Assembly: GCF_000758625.1 (NCBI RefSeq)
Contig: NZ_CP009283.1
Span: forward strand, 1,499,501 to 1,563,500
Direction of reading: 5' to 3'
Length of the DNA: 64,000 bases
Origin: Paenibacillus sp. FSL R7-0273
GTDB taxonomy: Bacteria > Bacillota > Bacilli > Paenibacillales > Paenibacillaceae
Position numbers and translations under genes: made by a program. Positions 26,907 to 35,436 of the stretch are shown one piece after another. The first letter of the stretch is position 1; each line of letters starts with the position of its first letter. A model generated the notes under the pieces. It saw only the letters and a program-made list of their open reading frames with translations. It was not told the origin of the DNA and did no database searches.

Positions 26907-27184
26907 TGTACAGCCTCCACAACTTTTTTCTAACAGTTATTTCCATGGAGGATGGCTCTTTCCCTGCCTCAAACACCCCTAATGGTTACAGTTCTGTCAC
27001 AATGGGCATAATATTAACCGTTTCCTCACAATTTGAATCATATTTTTATATGATTTTAAAAAAATATATTAACAAACCTCAGAGAATGGACGATAATACT
27101 TTTAAATTAATTAAAATTAGTTTGAAATTGCTGACTACCAGACATGTTGCTGTAAGTTTAAATATATGGAACGGGGTGTATGAG

Positions 27185-27637
27185 ATGATCAGATTAGGAA
27201 CACAGGACATTGTGAATATCACAATGAAGCAAATTGCCGGCATTTTCAAAATGGAGCCTGTTGAGCTCAGATTTGTGAACGATTTTCAGGGGGAGCAATA
27301 TCTGCTGACCAATGATAAGCTGCATCTCAGCAACCAGCAGTACTGGGCAAAGGTTATGGATTGCGTATTCGAAAATCATGTCAGACCGGTTCTGATGTGC
27401 GAGGTGCTGTATTTCCTCCGTAATGAGTTTATGGAGAGTGACATCAAGCTCAGATTCTCTTACGATTTTGCGGAAGGATCAGAAGGTGCTGCAAGTGCAA
27501 CTGCCGAGGTTAGCTTCAATGATACACCGGAGCTGCAGCCGGCCGAGATTGCCGAACTGATTGATTTTGCGCTGTCTCTGCAGGATAAGGTATGGTTCGA
27601 GGAATTAACGGCTAAATACAAACAATTGACCGCATAG
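27185..27637 (+). CDS. hypothetical protein, 150 residues
   Basis: An unrecognised soluble protein starting MIRLGTQDIVNITMKQIAGI, with a mixed alpha/beta look and an acidic C-terminal half (TPELQPAEIAELIDFALSLQ). The frame is open from 26906, but the upstream part is AT-rich, has no good start and overlaps the promoter region of the divergent hydrolase gene. ATG 27185 follows a GGGGTG-type site. It has its own terminator (27688-27732). I have no functional suggestion. Confidence 0.6.
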   Translation: MIRLGTQDIVNITMKQIAGIFKMEPVELRFVNDFQGEQYLLTNDKLHLSNQQYWAKVMDCVFENHVRPVLMCEVLYFLRNEFMESDIKLRFSYDFAEGSEGAASATAEVSFNDTPELQPAEIAELIDFALSLQDKVWFEELTAKYKQLTA

Positions 27638-27687
27638 GCCTGATTATATGAAATTAAGCGTATCATTATTATAAAAGACTACTATAT

Positions 27688-27732
27688 AAGCCGCGTGCTC
27701 CCGTGCTGTGTTGACGGAGGCCGCGGCTTTTT
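27688..27732. terminator. terminator between hypothetical gene and hemH
   Basis: AAGCCGCG (27688-27695) pairs with CGCGGCTT (27722-27729), followed by TTT. It serves the plus-strand gene and possibly convergent hemH. Confidence 0.7.
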
Positions 27733-27760
27733 GTATGGAACGGTTTCAGGTGAAGCAGAA

Positions 27761-28801
27761 TCAGCAGCCGATTCCCGGCTCCGCAGCCGGCAGCCAGCCC
27801 CGGGCGTTCTCCTGAACCAGACCGGCCAGGAAATCCAGCCATTCTTCACTGTCATTAAGGCAAGGGACAGCAAGGAAATCCTCTGCAGCCCCTCCGCCTG
27901 AAGCGAAGAATTCACGCCCCTCCACGGCCAGCTCATGCAGTGTCTCCAGACAGTCAGTCACCAGGCCCGGTGAAAAAATCATCGGCCTGCGGATTCCCCG
28001 TCCGGCCAGGCTTTTCAGCACTTCCTCAGTAGAGGGACCTACCCATTCCTCCCGGCCAAACCGTGACTGGAAGCTGATCTGCCAGCTTTCCGGCTCCCAT
28101 CCCATTGCCTCTGCCAGCAGCCGGGCGGTTGTATGGCACTGCTCAGGATAAGGATCGCCTGTCTCCGCATATCTGCGGGGTATGCCGTGAAAGGAGAGTA
28201 CGGTGAAATCAGGCTTGTCTGTCATTGGCTCCAGCTGGCGGAGCAGATGCTGCTTCATAGCTGAAATATATCCGGGTGCAGCATAGTAAGTATCTATAAA
28301 CCGCAGGGCGGGTACGAAGCGTTTCGTTACCGGGCCTGAGGCGCTTTTTCTTCCGAGAGCGGCGAAGCAGGCGGCGTCGTAGACAGAGGCAGTCGTGGTC
28401 GATGAGTATTGCGGGAATAAAGGAACGACAATGATTCGCTGAACGCCGTCAGCCTCGAGTGAGGCCATGGCCTGTTCCATACCCGGCTGGCTGTAGGCGA
28501 GCGCAAGCCCGACCCGGTAATGCTCTCCGAGCTGTGCCTGCAGACCGTTCTGCTGGGCCAGTGAATGCAGAAGCAGAGGTGAGCCGTCCTTCTGCCAGAT
28601 AGCGCTGTAGAGCGCTGCGGATTTACGCGGCCGCACGCGCAGAATAATGCCACGCAGCAGGGGCTGCCAGAGCATGGGATGATAATCAATGATCCGGCGG
28701 TCTGAGAGGAATCTGCGCAGATAAGGGCGTACAGCCTTAGCGTTTGGCGCATCAGGTGTTCCGATTTGGGCGAGAATGACCCCGATAAGCGGCTGGTCCA
28801 T
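27761..28801 (-). CDS. hemH: ferrochelatase, proteobacterial/mitochondrial-type sequence
   Basis: A 346-residue ferrochelatase inserting iron into a porphyrin. The catalytic His is in VLSFHGIPRRYAETGDPYPE; other family landmarks are FLSDRRIIDYHPMLWQPLLR, FPQYSSTTTASVYD and ISFQSRFGREEWVGPSTEEV. These versions match the E. coli/mitochondrial type more than the ~310-residue coproporphyrin ferrochelatase usual in Bacillota, which lacks the QSRFGRE signature. No other heme genes lie nearby. The start follows AAAAGGAG. Confidence 0.85.
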   Translation of the reverse strand: MDQPLIGVILAQIGTPDAPNAKAVRPYLRRFLSDRRIIDYHPMLWQPLLRGIILRVRPRKSAALYSAIWQKDGSPLLLHSLAQQNGLQAQLGEHYRVGLALAYSQPGMEQAMASLEADGVQRIIVVPLFPQYSSTTTASVYDAACFAALGRKSASGPVTKRFVPALRFIDTYYAAPGYISAMKQHLLRQLEPMTDKPDFTVLSFHGIPRRYAETGDPYPEQCHTTARLLAEAMGWEPESWQISFQSRFGREEWVGPSTEEVLKSLAGRGIRRPMIFSPGLVTDCLETLHELAVEGREFFASGGGAAEDFLAVPCLNDSEEWLDFLAGLVQENARGWLPAAEPGIGC

Positions 28802-29190
28802 TGTAGTTATTGCTCCTTTTCATAAACATGACATCGTTTAAAAATATCATATTTTTTACGTAGCGCACAATACAGAAAATCATGTGTTTATCATATGACG
28901 GAGGAAATGGGAGAATTTGAGAGTTAATAAAAATATTTTTTTCATGTTAAGGGGAAATAGTGATGTTTCTTATAGGGTGTGTGATTTTATATACAGAGAA
29001 GAGAAGCCGGGATTTGTTACCATCAAGCCAGAAATCACCTCAGTGAGGTTTTGAAATTTTATGTGAATTAATTCACCTTTTATGTGATTTTTTTCACCTT
29101 ATGCATCAGACAACAGCAAACAAGAGCAATCTGCTTTTAAAGACAGAGGAAACGGGTCATGCATAATCGGGAGAGGGGGGATGTTCTCTT
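28802..29190. other. divergent intergenic region hemH / FMN-binding protein
   Basis: An AT-rich stretch of about 390 bp carrying a small hairpin (CCTCAGTGAGG, about 29038-29048) and two regulator-box-like palindromes at 29062-29098. No gene is seen in it. Confidence 0.5.
29062..29098. promoter_or_regulatory. two tandem CRP/FNR/Rex-type palindromes
   Basis: TGTGAATTAATTCACC (29062-29077) and TGTGATTTTTTTCACC (29083-29098) fit TGTGA-N6-TCACN and are centred 21 bp apart, on one face of the helix. The first also fits a Rex box (TGTGAA-N4-TTCAC). B. subtilis Fnr sites share TGTGA-N6-TCACA. Oxygen or redox control of the downstream flavoprotein gene is inferred. Confidence 0.55.
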
Positions 29191-29283
29191 ATGAAGAAAC
29201 ATGTTGTTCTTCGTAAGAAAGGACAGGAGAGGAACGGCAGGAGGAACGCATTGAAGGGTTACATATTACTGGGGATCAGGTAA
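29191..29283 (+). CDS. possible 30-codon upstream peptide
   Basis: ATG 29191 follows GAGAGGGGGG at about 10 nt. The frame encodes a very basic peptide (MKKHVVLRKKGQERNGRRNA...) whose TAA stop (29281-29283) overlaps the ribosome-binding site of the next gene. It may be a leader peptide for translational coupling or a chance frame. Confidence 0.3.
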   Translation: MKKHVVLRKKGQERNGRRNALKGYILLGIR

Positions 29284-29296
29284 AGGAGAGCACGCC

Positions 29297-31564
29297 TTGA
29301 AAAAACTATTTTCGATGACAATCAGCGCAGCACTGCTGCTCGCACCATTCGCTTACACTATTAACGCACCGGCTCTGAAGCTGACTGTGGATGCCGTATC
29401 GGCTGCATCTGAGGAAGCGGCAACACCGGCAGCTACAGCCAAACCGGCTGCTAAGCCAACACCAAAGGCTACAGCTAAACCAGCTGCCAAGCCAACACCA
29501 AAAGCTACCGCAAAGCCTGCGGCTACACCGAAAGCCACCGCTAAACCGGCAGCAACCGTGAAACCGGCAGCAACCGTGAAACCGGCAGCAACCGTGAAGC
29601 CAGCAGCAACTGTGAAGCCAGCAGCAACGGCTAAAGCGACTGCAAAGCCTGCAGCAACCGCTAAACCTGTAACTGTTAAAGAAAACGTATATACAGACGG
29701 AGTATATGTTGCTTACGGCAATGCCTACTCCAAAGGCACTGAAGGCGCCAAGGTTACGATCAAGGACGGAAAGGTTGCTGATCTGGAGCTGTACAGAACC
29801 AGTCCAAAGCTGATCGACCGCAATGTCCGTGATAATTACAGCGGCATTTGGCCAGCTTACGGTCTGATGAAGGACCGTCTGGTTGGCAAAACCAGAGACG
29901 GTGCAGCAGCAGTGGATGCCGTATCCGGTGCAACCCGCACCAGCAATGGCTGGAAGCTGTCCGTTGACAGAGCGTTTGAAAGAGCGCTTGAAGTGAAGCC
30001 TGCGGATGCCACTTATTTTGCAGGGGACCACATGGGTATCGACCCTGAAGGCAAATACGCAGTATTTGCAAGCTATGATGAGAACAGCCTTACTGCCGTT
30101 AAGCTCTACCCGCTGACTGCTGCAGGTGATTTTGTAGACGAAAAAGCCTACACTGCAGAGCAGACTGCGGCAATTGCGGCAATTACGCCTGCACTGCTGG
30201 CTAAAGGCTCCTCCGCACAGGCGGTACCAGGCTTTGAAGTGCAGTCCAGAGCTGCAATCAATGCATTCTGGGATGCTGAGCAGAACGCTGTTATCGACAA
30301 TACCTCCGCTTATATTGACGGATTCTACTCCTCCTACGGCACTGCAAGAAGCGTGGGTGTGGAGAAGGCTGACATCGTAATCCGTAACGGCAAGCTGGTG
30401 GATGTCAAGCTGTACAGACTTGGCAACAACCTGATTGACAGAGGCGCAACCGCCTATGCAGAAGTGGTAAAAGCAAATGCTCCTATGACAGCTAAATTGC
30501 TGGCAAACGGATCTTACATTGCCAATTACGATGAGAAGGTTGACGGCATTTCCGGTGCTACCGAGAGCAGCCACGGCTGGAACCAGGCTGTTGAAAGAGC
30601 ATTTGAAAAAGCGCTGAAGGTTCCGACTGAAGGACAGTATTTCGACGGTAAATTTGCAGGCGTGGATAACCAGTCCAAAATCATGCTGCTGGTTGATATT
30701 GAAGCTGATGAAGTGACCGGTCTGACACTGAGCCTGTTTGGTACAGACGGCAAAGTAATTGCTGATGCCAAGCTGACTGCAGAACAGAAGACACTGGTTG
30801 ATCAGCTGAAGGCAGGCCTGCTCGAAAAAGGCACAGCACTTGCCGACGTTACAGGCCAGGAAGCACTGTCCGCAGCAGCAAGAGCAGCACTGGCTGACGC
30901 TCTTACTAATGCATCTAAGGAGCAAGGCGAGTACAAAGACGGCACATTCACCGCATTTGGTGACGCTTATGATAAAGGCACGAACAAAGCTGAAGTTACC
31001 CTGCGTAACGGCAAAATCGTAAATGTTGTATTGTCCCGTGTGGGCATGAACATGGTAGACCTGGGCAAGGCAGCTTACGCTGAAGTGCAAAAGGCAATCC
31101 CGCAGCTGACAGCAAGCTTCCTGGCTGCCGGCACAAGAGAAGGTGTACAGCAGGTTGACGCTGTATCCGGCGCAACAAGCAGCAGCGTTGCCCTGAAAGC
31201 TGCAGTAGACAGAGCTTACGGTAAAGCTGAAGTTGCAGAGGCTGACAAAGCCGCATTCTTCAACGGTATTTTCATTGGTGCAAGCACTGATAAATCCGTA
31301 AACGTTATGGTTACTGTGAAGCACAATGTTCCTGTAGCAATGCTTGTCTACTATCTGGACATTAATGGTAAAGTAGTGATTCCGCAGTCTCTGTCCGCCG
31401 CTCAGCTTGCGGTGAAGAGTGAAATTGAGTCCACTTCGACCGGCAACAGTCTGCACAAGTACGGCTACAAAGCAGCGGCATTCGGCGCTAACGATGATGA
31501 AAAAGCCATTTCTGCCAAAGCGGTAGAGGCTATCAAAGCCGCTCTGGAAGCAGCAGGCAAGTAA
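29297..31564 (+). CDS. exported protein with three FMN-binding (flavinylated) domains
   Basis: A 755-residue secreted protein. TTG 29297 has AAAGGAGAG six bases upstream and gives a Lys-rich signal peptide (MKKLFSMTISAALLLAPFAY). Residues about 50-130 form a Lys/Pro/Ala/Thr-rich low-complexity linker that could span the cell wall. Three FMN_bind domains follow, each with the SGAT flavinylation motif: Ser210-Thr213 (DAVSGAT), Ser419-Thr422 (DGISGAT) and Ser624-Thr627 (DAVSGAT). ApbE-type transferases attach FMN to this Thr in RnfG, NqrC and Listeria PplA. A role in extracellular electron transfer is therefore likely. No apbE gene or membrane redox partner is in the window. Confidence 0.8.
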   Translation: MKKLFSMTISAALLLAPFAYTINAPALKLTVDAVSAASEEAATPAATAKPAAKPTPKATAKPAAKPTPKATAKPAATPKATAKPAATVKPAATVKPAATVKPAATVKPAATAKATAKPAATAKPVTVKENVYTDGVYVAYGNAYSKGTEGAKVTIKDGKVADLELYRTSPKLIDRNVRDNYSGIWPAYGLMKDRLVGKTRDGAAAVDAVSGATRTSNGWKLSVDRAFERALEVKPADATYFAGDHMGIDPEGKYAVFASYDENSLTAVKLYPLTAAGDFVDEKAYTAEQTAAIAAITPALLAKGSSAQAVPGFEVQSRAAINAFWDAEQNAVIDNTSAYIDGFYSSYGTARSVGVEKADIVIRNGKLVDVKLYRLGNNLIDRGATAYAEVVKANAPMTAKLLANGSYIANYDEKVDGISGATESSHGWNQAVERAFEKALKVPTEGQYFDGKFAGVDNQSKIMLLVDIEADEVTGLTLSLFGTDGKVIADAKLTAEQKTLVDQLKAGLLEKGTALADVTGQEALSAAARAALADALTNASKEQGEYKDGTFTAFGDAYDKGTNKAEVTLRNGKIVNVVLSRVGMNMVDLGKAAYAEVQKAIPQLTASFLAAGTREGVQQVDAVSGATSSSVALKAAVDRAYGKAEVAEADKAAFFNGIFIGASTDKSVNVMVTVKHNVPVAMLVYYLDINGKVVIPQSLSAAQLAVKSEIESTSTGNSLHKYGYKAAAFGANDDEKAISAKAVEAIKAALEAAGK

Positions 31565-31610
31565 GTATTATTGAGATTTAGCAGGGGGTTGTTCTCAGCC
31601 ATGCAAATGG

Positions 31611-31631
31611 CGGGGGGCGGCCCCTTTTGGT
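31611..31631 (+). terminator. weak terminator after FMN-binding protein gene
   Basis: A short GC-rich hairpin (GGGG-GCGG-CCCC) followed by TTTT, about 50 bp after the stop codon. The stem is short, so this is tentative. Confidence 0.4.
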
Positions 31632-31781
31632 GTATTATTCGGGTATATTATAGTAGACTTAATATAACTGCGTCATATTTCAGTATTAGATTCGTATAGT
31701 ATTTAGAGGGAATTCGCAGGCAATGTCAAAAGTTTACTATACACAGCAGGTGTTAGCCTGTTAATAACGGGAGGCTCCAAC

Positions 31782-32738
31782 ATGACACTTATCAAACAGC
31801 TATCTCCACAGGATGAATTTACCGGATTTTATCTGCTTAGAGAGCTGGCAATCAAACAAACGAACGGTACTCCTCCAAAGGATTATTTCGATATTGTGCT
31901 GGGCGATTCCAGCGGTCAGATATCCGCCAAGTACTGGGATGCCAGTACTGCGGATAAGGAGACCTTTTTTCCGATGGCGCTGGTGAAGGTCCGCGGGATT
32001 GCCCACACCTACCGCGAAAAGCTGCAGGTGAAGGTTACCAAAATGCGGCTGGCAGAGGAATCGGACGGCGTGTCCCTGACCGAGTTCATCCGTTCGGCCC
32101 CGATCCGTCCGGTGGATCTGCTGCATACGATCAAAGGGGCGATGTCCAGTATCCGTGATGCGGAAATTGCTGCAATTGTTGCCTTTTGTGTAGGGAAGGT
32201 TGAGGAAAAGCTGATGCACTATCCGGCGGCCAAAACGCATCATCATGCCTACTATGCCGGGCTGGCTTATCATATGGTACGGATGCTGGAAATCGGTGAT
32301 TTCCTGTGCAAGCAGCGTCCGTTCCTGAATCCTGACCTAATGCGGGCAGGGATCATTCTGCATGATATCGCCAAGCCGGAGGAAATGATCTCCAGCTTCG
32401 GTATCGTCTCAGACTACAGTGTGCAGGGCAAGCTGATCGGCCATATTTCGATGGCATCCAACTGGATTACCGAGGCGGCGATCCGCACAGGCATCGAGCT
32501 GGAGTCGGAAAAGGTGCTCGCGCTGCAGCATCTCGTTCTGTCCCATCACAATCTGGGTGAGTGGGGCAGTCCGGTACAGCCGCAGACGGCCGAAGCGGTC
32601 GCATTGCATCATATTGATGCAATGGATGCCAAGCTGCAGATGGTAGAGGATGCGCTCGATACAACGCCGGAAACCGAGGAATGGACACCGTTTATCCGGG
32701 GACTGGAAAATAAGGCGGTATACCGGCTTAAGCTGTAA
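31782..32738 (+). CDS. yhaM: 3'-5' exoribonuclease YhaM family
   Basis: A 318-residue exonuclease with an N-terminal OB-fold (FTGFYLLRELAIKQTNGT, LGDSSGQISAKYWDAS) and a C-terminal HD phosphohydrolase domain. Metal ligands lie in KTHHHAYYAGLAYHMVRM, GIILHDIAKPEE and LVLSHHNLGEWGSP. YhaM trims single-stranded RNA and DNA and also has a role in replication in Bacillota. The length is typical (~314). The gene stands alone, with CGGGAGG upstream and a strong terminator behind. Confidence 0.92.
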   Translation: MTLIKQLSPQDEFTGFYLLRELAIKQTNGTPPKDYFDIVLGDSSGQISAKYWDASTADKETFFPMALVKVRGIAHTYREKLQVKVTKMRLAEESDGVSLTEFIRSAPIRPVDLLHTIKGAMSSIRDAEIAAIVAFCVGKVEEKLMHYPAAKTHHHAYYAGLAYHMVRMLEIGDFLCKQRPFLNPDLMRAGIILHDIAKPEEMISSFGIVSDYSVQGKLIGHISMASNWITEAAIRTGIELESEKVLALQHLVLSHHNLGEWGSPVQPQTAEAVALHHIDAMDAKLQMVEDALDTTPETEEWTPFIRGLENKAVYRLKL

Positions 32739-32780
32739 GCAGGCTATAAGGTGTGATGATCCTCGGCGTGCAGCCGAATC

Positions 32781-32820
32781 AAAAAGCAGGTTCACCCGGT
32801 TTCGGGAGAGCCTGCTTTTT
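32781..32820 (+). terminator. intrinsic terminator of yhaM
   Basis: AAAAAGCAGG (32781-32790) pairs perfectly with CCTGCTTTTT (32811-32820), with an inner ACCCGG/CGGG pairing. Confidence 0.85.
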
Positions 32821-32839
32821 GGTGTGAGGATTGGCTGAG

Positions 32840-33067
32840 GGCAAAAGTGCCTCTGATTCCGCTGGTTGTGGGCGAAATGGACAAATCAAAGGCAAAAGTG
32901 CCTCTGATTCCGCTCATATGGTGCGGAATAGACAAATCAAAGGCAAAAGTGCCTCTGATTCCGCTCGTATGGGGCGGAATGGGCGAATGAAAGGCAAAAG
33001 TGCCTCTGATTCCGCTCATATGGTGCGGAATGGACAAATCAAAGGCAAAAGTGCCTTTGATTCCGCT
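32840..33067. repeat. five-copy 51-bp tandem repeat
   Basis: GGCAAAAGTGCCTCTGATTC begins at 32840, 32891, 32942, 32993 and 33044, exactly 51 bp apart; the fifth copy is partial. Most units contain a hairpin (ATTCCGC ... GCGGAAT) and the small dyad GGCA-N4-TGCC. Because 51 is divisible by three, both strands show long open frames with a 17-residue period; neither has a convincing ribosome-binding site. The inter-block sequence is also repeated, so this is not a CRISPR array. Confidence 0.9.
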
Positions 33068-33087
33068 CGCGGAAGGTACAGCGGCCT

Positions 33088-33113
33088 AAATAACGGGAAA
33101 ACTCCCGTTATTT
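33088..33113. terminator. bidirectional terminator
   Basis: AAATAACGGGA (33088-33098) and TCCCGTTATTT (33103-33113) form a perfect 11-bp stem with loop AAAC. It lies beyond the 51-bp repeats and downstream of the minus-strand exonuclease gene. Confidence 0.8.
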
Positions 33114-33205
33114 TCATGAGGCGGGAGGCGTACAAGTTCCACTAGTGCTCGTGCACACGGGGGCGGGCCGCCAAATAGCAGCCCCGCCAGCCCGGCACTC
33201 CCCGA

Positions 33206-33868
33206 TCAAAAGTAAGGCTTGAAAGAAGGGGCAGATGGCGGCAAAGCAGGTGGCTTAACTGGCTGCTTTTTTCGCGGTGTTTTTTTGGGCGGCGATTTGA
33301 AGGGGGTGTAGCCGCCTGCAAACATTTTTCCGGCGGTGTAGCCCTGATTGTCTGCCAGCAGCAGCGGCTCGAACTTCTGGTCCTGCTCCATCAGCTTCAG
33401 CAGAATCAGCGCTGCGGCACGGGCGTCATCCAGCGCATCGTGGTGCTTCAGGCTGATGCCGAAATGCTGGGAGATGACATTCAGTTTATGGGAGGGCAGC
33501 TCATCGAGCATTTTTTTGCCGAGTAAATACGTGCACAAATATTGAAAATCAGGGTAGCGGTTCCCCGAAGCATCCAGACAGTATCGCAGTACGCTCATAT
33601 CGAAGGCGGCATTATGGGCCACGACGATCTCATCCTGCAGCAGCGGCTCCACCGTGCTCCAAAGCTCCTCAAAGGTAGGCTGTCCCTGGACTATGGAGGG
33701 AGTGATGCCGTGGATTGCAATGTTCATGCCGTCAAACCGCTGGCGCGGATCAATCAGCCACACATGCTCGGCCGTTATTATACCGTCTCTAACCTGGACA
33801 AGTCCCAGGGAGCAGGCGCTGGAGCGGCTGGAGTTTGCGGTCTCAAAGTCTATTGCAGTAAAATTCAT
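33206..33868 (-). CDS. DnaQ-like DEDDh 3'-5' exonuclease
   Basis: A 220-residue exonuclease related to the epsilon proofreading fold. ExoI is NFTAIDFETANSSRSS (catalytic Asp and Glu), ExoII is IVVAHNAAFDMSVLR and ExoIII is HDALDDARAAALI with the DEDDh histidine. The C-terminal 40 residues are Pro/Lys-rich (SPPKKTPRKKQPVKPPALPP) and probably disordered. It is not fused to PolC and stands alone, suggesting a DNA-repair or RNA-processing role. The start follows AAGGGGC. Confidence 0.85.
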   Translation of the reverse strand: MNFTAIDFETANSSRSSACSLGLVQVRDGIITAEHVWLIDPRQRFDGMNIAIHGITPSIVQGQPTFEELWSTVEPLLQDEIVVAHNAAFDMSVLRYCLDASGNRYPDFQYLCTYLLGKKMLDELPSHKLNVISQHFGISLKHHDALDDARAAALILLKLMEQDQKFEPLLLADNQGYTAGKMFAGGYTPFKSPPKKTPRKKQPVKPPALPPSAPSFKPYF

Positions 33869-34018
33869 TGGTAAAGCCCCTTATCTATCATATGTATTCT
33901 TAATATTAAAGTAGTGAAAGAGTAAATACAATCTGCTGAATTTACAAATCCCCGATAGTATGCTATTCCTAAACTATGAATATCTGGAAAAATACCAATA
34001 GGCTGAGGAGATGAGCTG

Positions 34019-35335
34019 ATGCAGCTGTTAAAAGGTCAGAAAGCGGATGTGACAAAGGGCAGGAGCCTGAACGAGCTTATATTATCTTTTGGATGGTCAG
34101 CGGGGAATGCACAGATGGGCATTGATGCTGCTGCATTTTTGCTGTCGGAGCAGGGGCGGTGTGAGCGTGACGAGGATTTTATTTTTTATGGAAACCCGGT
34201 ATCACAGGACGGTGCGGTTACACATGCGGCTGCAGGGAATGGAGATAAGGAGAGCATAACTGTCTCGATGTCCCGGCTTTCGCCAAAGGCTGCCAGGATT
34301 GCTCTGACACTGACTATCTACGAAGGTGAGCGGCTGAACCACCGGATGAAGGATGTATCGGGTCTATATCTCAGGCTGCTGGACCGGCAGAGCGGCGAGG
34401 AGCTGCACCGTTTTGAGTATGGCTCTGATTTAGCGCAGGAAACGGCGATAGTAGTAGGCGAGCTATACCGGCATAATGGGGAATGGAAATTCAGCGCTGT
34501 CGGCAGCGGGTTTAATGGCGGGCTTGCGGCATTATGTGTGAATTACGGGCTGGAAGTTGAGGCTTCCGGGTCCGCAGAGGTCGCGGCTGCAGCGGAAACG
34601 GCTGTTAAGGGGACTGAAGATACGAAGGCGGTACCGGAGGAAGCATTACAACCTCCTGTCCTATCCAAAATCGACCTGCGCAAAAAAATCGTCCAGTTCA
34701 CCCTAGAAAAGAAGCAGTTGACCGGCGTAACGGCCAGAGTGGGAATTGTACTGGATATCAGCGGCTCCATGAGAAATCTGTATGCAAGAGGCGTGGTGCA
34801 GGAAGTGGTTGAGCGGATTCTCGCAGTGGCCAGCAAATTTGATGACAACGGTGTGCTGGATGTCTGGGTGTATGATAACGAGTTCAGCAGGATGGATTCT
34901 GTTACGGAGCGGGATTTCGGCGATTACGTTAAACGGGAAATCCTGAACAACCGGTCTATTCATAAGTTTGGGTTTAATAATGAGCCTCCGGTCATGGAGG
35001 ACGTGATCCGCAAATATACGAAGGAAGAGAAAAAGGATAAAACTCCGGTCTTTATTATTTTTATCAATGACGGAGGCGTCGTGAGGGCTACGAAAAAAGT
35101 CATTAAGAATGCAGCCGTCCAGCCGATTTTCTGGCAGTTTGTAGGAATCGGAAACTCCGATTTCGAAGTGCTGGAGGGGCTGGATAACATGACCGGCAGG
35201 GTCGTGGATAATGCGGATTTTGTGCATCTGGACCGGATTGAGGAGGTTACGGATGAGGAGCTGTACGACCGGCTGCTGAATGAATTCCCGCACTGGCTTA
35301 AGGCGGCGAAAGAGAAACGGATATTACAACCGTAA
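34019..35335 (+). CDS. TerD-type domain fused to von Willebrand A domain
   Basis: A 438-residue protein. Residues 1-180 resemble TerD-type tellurium/stress proteins (LLKGQKADVTKGRSLNELIL, then VSMSRLSPKAARIALTLTIY and FEYGSDLAQETAIVVGELYR). Residues about 240-438 are a vWA domain with MIDAS motif DISGSM and the helper segment IIFINDGGVVRATKK, as in TerF/YceC-associated proteins. Such proteins bind divalent metals and belong to envelope or genotoxic stress systems. Here it is a lone gene without the usual ter operon. GAGGAG precedes the ATG; a terminator follows. Confidence 0.85.
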   Translation: MQLLKGQKADVTKGRSLNELILSFGWSAGNAQMGIDAAAFLLSEQGRCERDEDFIFYGNPVSQDGAVTHAAAGNGDKESITVSMSRLSPKAARIALTLTIYEGERLNHRMKDVSGLYLRLLDRQSGEELHRFEYGSDLAQETAIVVGELYRHNGEWKFSAVGSGFNGGLAALCVNYGLEVEASGSAEVAAAAETAVKGTEDTKAVPEEALQPPVLSKIDLRKKIVQFTLEKKQLTGVTARVGIVLDISGSMRNLYARGVVQEVVERILAVASKFDDNGVLDVWVYDNEFSRMDSVTERDFGDYVKREILNNRSIHKFGFNNEPPVMEDVIRKYTKEEKKDKTPVFIIFINDGGVVRATKKVIKNAAVQPIFWQFVGIGNSDFEVLEGLDNMTGRVVDNADFVHLDRIEEVTDEELYDRLLNEFPHWLKAAKEKRILQP

Positions 35336-35361
35336 CACGGTGCTGCAAAAGCGATATGATG

Positions 35362-35392
35362 AACAGGCCGGCCCCGGGGGGCTGGCCTGTTT
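35362..35392. terminator. terminator between TerD-vWA gene and acetyltransferase
   Basis: AACAGGCCGGCC pairs with GGCTGGCCTGTT around a G/C-rich loop, followed by TT; probably serves both convergent genes. Confidence 0.7.
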
Positions 35393-35436
35393 GCATATCA
35401 ACCTGCTATGCGATACTGCGCGGAAGGGCAAACTGC

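Noticed and set aside
29306..31456. 716-codon open frame opposite the FMN-binding protein
   Set aside because: It is antisense to a well-supported gene, has extremely high Cys/Arg content and no start signal; caused by codon bias of the real gene.
32840..33067. Regular 24-bp blocks separated by 27-bp segments, CRISPR-like at first sight
   Set aside because: The intervening segments are themselves repeats of one another, so there are no unique spacers, and no cas genes lie nearby.
32792..33145. Long open frames on both strands with a 17-residue period
   Set aside because: They follow from the 51-bp repeat length being a multiple of three; neither has a convincing ribosome-binding site.
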